This document shows positions 57,351-64,000 of a DNA stretch of 64,000 nucleotides, piece by piece. The notes below the pieces were generated by a model, which saw only the letters and a list, made by a program, of their open reading frames with translations, searched no databases and was not told the DNA's origin. Both the position numbers and the translations under genes were made by a program. The stretch is from Blepharisma japonicum. Taxonomy: Eukaryota; Ciliophora; Heterotrichea; Heterotrichida; Blepharismidae. The stretch spans positions 59,256-123,255 of the forward strand of contig CATKHK010000114.1 of the NCBI GenBank assembly GCA_949751835.1, in the 5' to 3' direction. The stretch's first letter is position 1. Each line of letters opens with the position of its first letter.

Positions 57351-58330
57351 TTAATTATTAAAAATTGGATGAGCAAATGCAAGCACTTTTAGAAGTAAAA
57401 CAATTATACAAAAATTTCAACTAGAAGGTAATGAACACGTTACATTTGGCTCAGGGCATTGAATAAGTGAGTAAGCTGAGTTCATGTAATATTCATTATT
57501 ATAAACGCAGCTCATTCCATTATAATTACATTTGAATTCACAATATCCATTATATTCAAAATATTTCCCAGCATAAAGTGCATTGAGTATCGCTTATGCG
57601 AGTGCAACCGTAGTATTGAAATATTGGCATTAGCTGCCTAAAGATAATTAAGAAAAAGCCTCAGTGCACCCCAGTCCTCATGAATATGGATAAAATTGTG
57701 AAATAAAGAATTACTCAGTCTAATTCGTTGTATAAACCATCCTAGATTTGAAATACAATTCATGAAAATTTTAATCTTTCCAGTAATTCTCAATGCACAT
57801 GGCTAAAATTAATTTTCCCGATATCCGAAAACCAATTATATTAACAGTTTCAATGCTCTATAAAATTGGTAAGTTACAAGAAGGTACCAACTATATTAAA
57901 ACCAGTTTTATGATTCTATTTCTAAATAAGCCAATATCATCAAGAGACCATAATTTTTTTATATTTCTTTATCTTACTGAAAAATATAAAATAGGAAATG
58001 AACATAAATGTATTTGATTATTGCATGCTTATCAATAAAACTTGAATTTAACCTCTTAAACCTAAATTAAATTTATAATATTTCTTTGAATGAATTTCTA
58101 TATTATTATAAGCTCAATATAATTTTTCATGGGAAAATAAATTTATTTTATTTTGAAACTCATTTTATAATACCATCCTTATCCAATATAAGAGGCAATA
58201 GGTATATAAACTGCTCCTTCATGATATGCCCAATAAACTTGAAGGGGAAAATAAGTAATTAATGAGCTTGCTACTGGTTTTCAATAATACACATATCCAA
58301 TTTCGCTTTCATAGATAATGAATTACACTC
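57351..58330 (-). pseudogene. remnants of a membrane / cysteine-rich protein gene
   Basis: Several coding-like stretches on the minus strand, in more than one frame. (a) 58179-58320: aromatic-rich (VYYWKPVASSLITYFPLQVY). (b) About 57840-57580: WELLERLKFSW, joined across a good 15-nt intron (gtatttcaaatctag, 57742-57756, A at position 10) to hydrophobic spans (LDWVILYFTILSIF, HWGFFLIIFRQLM), then CTRISDTQCTLCW. (c) 57593-57351: after a frame change, YCEFKCNYNGMSC, IQCPEPNVTC and a hydrophobic tail ending at TAA 57351-57353. The frame breaks indicate decay. The original was probably a multi-span or Cys-rich surface protein; no family is assigned. Confidence 0.4.
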
Positions 58331-58349
58331 AATCAAATACACTCCTTGC

Positions 58350-59850
58350 GCTTATCAGAAGCCCATACAATTGATTTATCTGTTTGTACTCCTCCAAAAA
58401 AATTGGAATTGCTTTTAAGTACAGGTAGCAGCTCTGTAATTGTAATACAGCTAAGTTGATTTCTATCTTCCAATTGTTCAATTGCCGAGTTTCTCAAAAT
58501 GCATATAATCTTTACAATTCTGCAACATACCAGCCAAGGAATTGGTAGCATCATAAAAATAATGGTTATGGCTCTTTTTTAGCCATTTGAGCACAGTTAA
58601 ATTTCATCTTGCAGATAATTTTGAATCCTCTAATTATTTTTGGTTAGTTACAGAGAACTTTGATTATCCAGGAAAAGTGATCGATGGGAATTTCAACTTA
58701 GGACTCGATAATCTACAATATCCCTCTTTTATTGAGTCTTTGTATTATAGTGGTATTATAGCTCTGCCCATATTTTATTATATCTGAGTGATGTAGAGCC
58801 TAATAAAATTGACCATGACTCGATATTGATTCTTGGGAGTGCGGATCTAAAGCCATATATTGGAAAAATACAGTGAAGAGAATACCAATTATTCAATATA
58901 AAGCTGGATAATGATACTCAAAATCATTTTATAAATTCATACCTTGCAACTTTTGATGTGAACTCGCCATATATTTATATACCCTATGATGACTTTCCAA
59001 ATATATTTGATTATTTTATTTATTATCATGGTTGCGAGAGAGATTCTAATATCATACAGTGTAATGATAAAAATATTCAAAATCATCCAAGCATTACATT
59101 TGTCTTTTATAGTCAGTATTTTGCAATTCCAAATAAGCTTATCTAAGCTATAATAAAAAATCTGATACATTAGTTTTTTTTATGCCGAATATTATCTAAA
59201 TTTGGTATTGGGAAGTACCTTTTTAAGACAATTCGTTTCAATTTTTACTCAGGGGATAGGTGAACAATCGACAATTGGATTTGCAAACATTGATATTAAG
59301 TCAAAAATCAAGCAGTAATAGTTTTTGGAGCGATTGAAGTCTTTATATTTATATCAGAATATGAGTCGCTGGTGCTTTAATTGCTATAATTCCACTTATT
59401 GTTTTATGTCGCTGGAGAAAGAGAATACAAGCAAGAAAAAATCAGGAAATAGCGAAAAATTAATTTATAACATAATAGAGCCTCCAAAAACCAGAACATA
59501 AACCAAAAAGTCAAAACCAAAGACAATACCTCCAATTTTATCATCCCCACCTCAACCTAAAATTGATATCGAACCTCCTCCAGCTACAAGCCGTCAGGCA
59601 TTACAGATAATGAATCTGGCATTTATCAAGATTTGCAGCCAGTACCAATTCTTAGGCAAATACAGAAAGAAAGCGCTGAAATTGGGGTTTATCCTTATTT
59701 GCCACCAGTGAAAGAAGCAGAATTTTAATAAGCTTAAGAAATTTCTTATCTAATATTTTAGAAGTTACAATGATTTATGAGGACTAAATAAGCAAATAAT
59801 TGTAAATATAGTTCATATTAAACTTAAGATAATCTTCTTATTATTCAATT
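58350..59850. repeat. segmental duplicate, left copy (pairs with 62530-64000)
   Basis: About 1.5 kb that is nearly identical, by eye, to 62530-64000, with scattered substitutions and a few small indels. It covers a decayed pepsin-like gene and about 120 bp of its 3' flank: the shared tail runs through gaagttacaatgatttat and ends in ttattattcaatt. The right copy reaches the window edge, so the unit may be longer than seen. Confidence 0.85.
58355..59729 (+). pseudogene. pepsin-like (A1) membrane protein pseudogene, copy A
   Basis: Homologous along its length to the intact gene at 60243-61751. Seen in order: PPKKLELLLSTGSSS, a proper 15-nt intron (gtaattgtaatacag, 58436-58450), LSWFLSSNCS, then a one-base deletion not shared with copy C; a lost splice acceptor in the third intron (shared with C); NYFWLVTENFDYPG, FNLGLDNLQYPSFIESLYYS; another private one-base deletion near 58771; SILILGSADL; FDVNSPYIYIPYDDF (C-lobe); LGSTFLRQFVSIF-like text; a membrane span and a basic cytosolic tail, both interrupted. 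The position of the N-lobe catalytic Asp (DTG) is STG here. It cannot make a full-length product. Confidence 0.8.
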
Positions 59851-60242
59851 ATGGTTTTTCTATATTTGTTAATTTTATAGATATTGTTTTTTCTACATTT
59901 ATCTATTTCAATTTAATTTTTAATTTTACTTATCCTTTCTTAATTGTGAAGCTATTTCACTTTTTGACCTTTATAAAACTAATATTCCTATTCTTGTAAT
60001 AAAATGACTAAATGCCGATCAATTTCTCTTAGTCTGCTGAAATCTTAAAATAGAATTTCCCAAGGATTTGCTGCTAAAAAGTGACAAATCAGGAGATTTA
60101 GGCTTTTTTTCACACTCAATACCCTAAAATCGAAAAAATAAAATTTCTTTGCCACCAAATAGAGATATCATAACAAACTTTAAACTATCATCCATATAAT
60201 AGCATGGCTCTAAATACTTAATAATAATTATACTCGGAATTA
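59851..60242. other. 392-bp spacer upstream of the intact pepsin-like gene
   Basis: T-rich on the plus strand near 59860-59960, otherwise AT-rich. No frame or RNA gene is seen. It presumably contains the promoter of the gene at 60243. Confidence 0.3.
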
Positions 60243-61751
60243 ATGTTTAGATATCTATTACTGCTTTACATTCCGGTGATATCATGAACTCATTTCATTA
60301 AAGAAAAAAACCCAACTCGTAAGAAATTAAAGTTCCCTCTTAAGAACAACAATAATGTAATTATAAATTAGGAAGCTTATACAATCTCCGTAGCTATTGG
60401 GTCTCCACCCCAACCATTAGAATTGCTTTTAAGTACATATGACAGCTCTGTAATAATAATATAGCTGAGCTGAATTGTTTCTTCTGATTGCGAAAACTGC
60501 AGAGTCCCTGAAAATGCATATAATAGCTCCAAATCTACCACATATGTAGACAAAGGAAATTCAAGTGAAATAAATGTAAGCAATAAATAGAACGGGTATA
60601 AGCAGTTTTCTGCTTTATTAAGCACAGATAATTTCGAACTTGCAGGTGATTTTAAATCTAATCAATTTTTTTGGCTGGCTACTGATAACTTTACATACAC
60701 TGGACCATTAATTGATGGAGTCTTCAATTTAGGACTTGATGATCTGAATAATTTATCTTTTATTGAGTCTTTGTACCATGATGGCATTATAGACTCGCCT
60801 TCTTTTGCTTTATATTTGAACGATATAAATAATAATAATAAAGCTGGTTTTGATTCAATGCTTTTTCTTGGAAGTGCAGATCTAAAACCTTATACAGGTG
60901 ATAATCGATGGTCAGTCATTTTTACTGATATATATGAGGGTAGATGAACAGCTAGTCTTGATATGATATGAATTGGAGATCGACTGTATTATTATGACAA
61001 TACTTATGCAGCTTTTGATATCGAATCACCATATATTTATATACCTGAAAATGATTTTTTGCCTTTGCTAGATTATTTCATTGATTTTCATGGTTGTGAT
61101 AACATTTCAAATATAATAGAATGCAGTGATACCAATATTACAAATTATCCTGGAATATATTTTGAATTGAGTGAACAAATGATATATCTTAATAGTTCAG
61201 CATATCTTAAATATAACAATGAAACTAATAAAGTAGTTATGCTTCTTATGCCGACTAGTAGTGTATATTGAGTATTAGGAAGCCCATTTTTAAGACAATT
61301 CATATCAGTTTGAAGTAATATAAAGATACGTTTGGCACATCTTGATATAAATCTAAAATCAAGTAGCAATAATAGTTTTTGGAGTGATTGGGGTATATAT
61401 TTTTTTATAGGAATTGGAGTGGCTGGTGTTTTAATTACCGCAATTCTTTTTATTGTTCTATATCGCTTTAGAAAAAGAAGACTAGCATTAAAAAAAGATG
61501 AAAATAGTAAAAAATTAATTGAAAATGTAGTTGGATCATCACAGCCAGTATCGAGATCAAAACCATCACCTTCACCTGCAATAATTTATGTTGAAAATCC
61601 TTCTGATAGTGATTCAGAAATGCAGCAAGTCTCATTTGCTGGAGAAAATCAGCAAGAAAATGCTGGAGCCAGAGCTTATCAGATACTTACAACCGTTGAA
61701 ACCATTGAAAGAAGAGAAATCGTAACAACAGTTAAAACTCTTATTATCTAA
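60243..61751 (+). CDS. membrane-anchored pepsin-like (A1 fold) protein, probably catalytically dead, 487 aa
   Basis: Intact member of the local family. Exons 60243-60356, 60372-60449, 60465-60575 and 60591-61751, separated by 15-nt introns gtaattataaattag, gtaataataatatag and gtaagcaataaatag, all phase 0 with A at position 10. MFRYLLLYIPVISW is a signal peptide. The N-lobe has VAIGSPPQPLELLL, NQFFWLATDNFTY, DGVFNLGLDDL, FIESLYHDGIIDSPSFALYL and MLFLGSADLKPYTGD; the C-lobe has FDIESPYIYIPENDF and VLGSPFLRQFISVW, all pepsin landmarks. But the first DTGS motif is STYDSS (Ser59 where Asp is expected) and the second DTGS is DIES (Asp244 kept, Gly lost). A span (about 371-392) and RFRKRR precede a cytosolic tail of about 95 residues. 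A receptor-like or binding role is inference. Confidence 0.85.
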
Positions 61752-61900
61752 GTTTTAATTAGCTTAAATATTTATCAGAAAAAAATTTATCTTTTTTCCT
61801 CTTCGAATCCTTAAATATCCATTTTAATTGGTGAACAAATTCCAACCCTTGAAAATTAGATTTCAATTATATTTAATTTATATATCAATAAATGAATTAA

Positions 61901-62461
61901 ATCAAAATAAATAATAAAGCCATACTTCTTCTTTTCGTTTCTGTCCTTTCAAAGCTTTATCTACCTATCCGCACCTCAGAAAAGCATCTAAACTCAGAAA
62001 AAGATATCTCATCTGTAATTATTTCTAACTATAGCAATTTAAGTTATATATCAGATGTCTTACATAGTTCAAGTCTCAATTGTCATTCCAGGTCAAATTC
62101 TTAGTCTTCTTCTCAATACAGACACTTCAGTCTTTACTTAGAATCTTTGAATAGTTGACGATATTTACAAATCTTGCAATAAACCTACCAATGTGTTTGT
62201 CCCTACTAAGTCCCCCACATTTATTCCCAAAATTGAATTTATCCACCTAGATGTAATTTGCATGCAGCCACAATACCCCTTTTATGAACAGATATAGTTG
62301 AGCTTTCAGACCTCACTGCAAACAGCCAAACCTTTGCACTTGTAGTAGAAGATTTAACTTATGAAGGAGAATATTGGGATGAAGTTTTTGGAAAAAAATC
62401 CCTAATGAAATGTTCCATCCATGAAAACAATATCGCATTTGCACAGCAATGTCGAGGATAG
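61901..62461 (+). pseudogene. decayed N-lobe of a further pepsin-like paralogue, copy D
   Basis: Signal-peptide-like sequence (KAILLLFVSVLSKLYLP) without an ATG, then across stops and shifts: IPGQILSLLLNTDTS, a 12-nt gtctttacttag at the position where the intact gene has its second intron, NLWIVDD, a Cys-containing stretch, and VELSDLTANSQTFALVVEDL with YEGEYWDEVFG, matching NFELAGDFKSNQFFWLATDN of the intact gene. It ends at TAG 62459-62461, before any C-lobe. The intact gene's Ser59 position reads Asn here (NTD). It is more diverged than copies A and C, so an older unit. Confidence 0.65.
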
Positions 62462-62520
62462 CCAGTAGCATACTTAAAAAATTCAGGCTGGTTATAAAAA
62501 CCATCTTGATTATAGATTTA

Positions 62521-63903
62521 TAATGTATTTATAAATTAGGAAGCCAATACAATTGATTTATCTGTTGGCACTCCACCAAAAAAATTCGAATTGCTTTTAA
62601 ATACAGGCAATAGCTCCGTAAATGTAATTCAGCTAAGCTGAATTCTATCTTCCAATTGTTACAATTGACAAGTTTCTCAAAATACATATAATCTTTACAA
62701 TTCTGCAGCATATCAGCCAAGGAATTGGTAGCATCATAAAAATAATGGTTATAGCTCCTTTTTAGTCATTTAGCACAGATAAATTTCATCTTGCAGATAA
62801 TTTTGAATCCTCTAAATATTTTTGGTTAGTTACGGAGAACTTTGATTATCCAGGAAAAGTAATCGATGGGAATTTCAACTTAGGGCTCGATAATCTACAA
62901 TATCCAACTTTTATTGAGTCTTTGTATTATAGTGGTATTATAGCTCTGCTCACATTTTCATTATATCTGAGTGATGTAGAGCCTGATGAAGTTGACCATG
63001 ACTCGATATTGATTCTTGGGAGTGCGGATCTAAATCCATATATTGGAAAAATACAGTGAAGAGTTACGAATTATTCAATATAAAGCTGGATGATGGTACT
63101 CAAAATCATTATATAAATTCATACCTTGCAACTTTTGATGCGAACTTGCTATATATTTATTTACCCTATGGTGACTTCCCAAATATATTTGATTATTTTA
63201 TTTATTATCATGGTTGTGAGAGAGGTTCTAATATCATACAGTGTAATGATAAAAATATTCAAAATTATCAAGCATTATATTTGTCTTTTATATATAATCA
63301 ATATTTTGGAATTCCAAATACAGCTTATCTAAGCTATAATAAAAAACTGATACATTAATTTTTCTTATTATGCTGAATAGTTATCCAAATTTAGCTTTGG
63401 GAAGCCTCTTTTTAAGACAATTCGTTTCAGTTTTTACTCAGGGGATAGGTGAACAATCGACAATTGGGTTTGCAAACATTGATATTAAATCAAAATCAAG
63501 CAGTAATAGTTTTTGAGCGATTGAAGTCTTTATATTTAGGAGTCGCTGGTGCTTGAATTACTATAATTCCACTTATTGTTTTGTGTCATGGAGAAAGAGA
63601 ACACAAGCAAGAAAAATCAGGAAAATAGCGAAAAATTAATTTATAACATAATAGAGCCTCCAAAAACAAGAACCAAAACCAAAAAAAGTCAAAACCAAAA
63701 TCAATACCTCCAACTTTATCATCCCCACCTCAACCTAAAATTGAAGCCGTCAGGCATTACAAATAGTGAATCTGGCAATCCATTTTTGCAGCAGTACCAA
63801 TTCTTAGGCAAATACAGCAAAAAACGCTGAAATTGGGATTTATCCTTATCTGCCACCAATGAAAGAAGCAGAATTTAATAAGCTTAAGAAATTTCTTATC
63901 TAA
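62521..63903 (+). pseudogene. pepsin-like (A1) membrane protein pseudogene, copy C
   Basis: Near-twin of copy A. Two good 15-nt introns remain: 62525-62539 (gtatttataaattag) and 62618-62632 (gtaaatgtaattcag), bracketing NTIDLSVGTPPKKFELLL and NTGNSS (Asn at the catalytic Asp position). LSWILSSNCYN continues in frame further than in copy A. Then come the shared lesions: no AG at the third intron and stops in the following CATTTAGCACAGATAA region. TFSLYLSDVEPDEVDHDS and SILILGSADL are in frame here, but a private one-base deletion near 63062 shifts the C-lobe (NIKLDDGTQNHYINSYLATF, DANLLYIYLPYGDF). The membrane span is also broken near 63510-63560. Confidence 0.8.
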
Positions 63904-64000
63904 TATTTTAGAAGTTACAATGATTTATAAGGAATAAATAAACAAATAATTGTAAATATAGTTTATATTAAAATTAAGATAATCTCCTTATTATTCAATT
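62530..64000. repeat. segmental duplicate, right copy (pairs with 58350-59850)
   Basis: Right-hand copy of the 1.5-kb unit. Differences from the left copy are point changes and small indels, including loss of about 20 bp near 63745 (left copy 59567-59590). It runs to the last base of the window, where the match (ttattattcaatt) is still perfect, so its true end is not visible. Confidence 0.85.

Noticed and set aside
57793-58017. Plus-strand open frame of 74 codons
   Set aside because: Composition is random-looking (Ile, Lys, Leu, Phe) and the better coding signal here is on the minus strand, in decayed pieces.
1-64000. A mollicute (Mycoplasma-like) source, since UGA=Trp and AT-rich
   Set aside because: Introns, a dynein heavy chain, SNARE, arrestin, RBR ligase and TRP-like channel are eukaryotic; no ribosome binding sites or operon logic are seen.
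1-64000. tRNA, rRNA, telomere repeats, CRISPR, transposase genes
   Set aside because: Looked for the T-loop GGTTCGAAT-like box, CCCTAACA-type repeats, spaced direct repeats and transposase-like motifs (DDE/DDD); none was convincing by eye.

Overview
The window reads as macronuclear DNA of a heterotrich ciliate, most likely Blepharisma or a close relative. Three things in the sequence say so. (1) TGA is read as Trp: almost every gene is cut at TGA by a standard-code reading and rejoins in the same frame if TGA is Trp, often at family-conserved Trp positions (ATE1, CRIPT, WD repeats, arrestin, TRP pore helix). Only TAA and TAG end genes. (2) Introns are 15 nt (one is 16 nt), begin GTA, end AG and carry A at position 10. 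(3) The genes are eukaryotic and ciliary: a dynein heavy chain, an outer-arm docking subunit, a membrane cyclic-nucleotide phosphodiesterase, a TRP-like channel and a SNARE. I saw no rRNA, tRNA, telomere repeat, transposase or CRISPR array.

Layout. 1-1.07 kb holds broken coding-like fragments. 1.07-2.64 kb has a small unknown gene and a calcineurin-B-like EF-hand protein. 2.66-16.4 kb is one minus-strand dynein heavy chain of about 4588 residues. 16.7-21.2 kb has a coiled-coil gene, an RBR ubiquitin ligase, arginyl-tRNA--protein transferase (ATE1) and a DUSP/UIM protein, which look like a small protein-degradation neighbourhood. 21.3-27.5 kb has an ankyrin protein, an EF-hand protein, an ODAD1-like docking protein and a coiled-coil/PHD-like protein. 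27.5-32.7 kb has an arrestin-fold protein, a Use1-like SNARE, a membrane RING protein and a six-span phosphodiesterase. 33.3-38.5 kb has small unknown genes, an F-box protein, a protein kinase and CRIPT. 38.6-45.3 kb has two S1/P1 nucleases in tandem, a GAF protein, a HAD phosphatase and an amino-acid transporter. 45.5-50.1 kb has two more HAD phosphatase paralogues in tandem plus a decayed copy, a four-span membrane protein and other broken genes. 50.1-56.9 kb has a UGA-rich unknown gene, a WD40-TRP channel fusion and an unknown gene. 57.3-64 kb is a field of gene remnants around one intact, apparently catalytically dead, membrane-anchored pepsin-like protein.

Genes in the left two-thirds are packed extremely tightly. 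Convergent stops are 10-13 bp apart, one divergent pair of starts is 15 bp apart, one gene starts on the base after the previous stop, and one same-strand pair overlaps by 14 bp. The right third has longer gaps, tandem duplicates and pseudogenes. The most notable objects are the dead pepsin-like family with its decaying copies, the WD40-TRP fusion, the HAD paralogue with an altered catalytic motif, the dynein with an unusual AAA1 site, and the near-absence of intergenic DNA.
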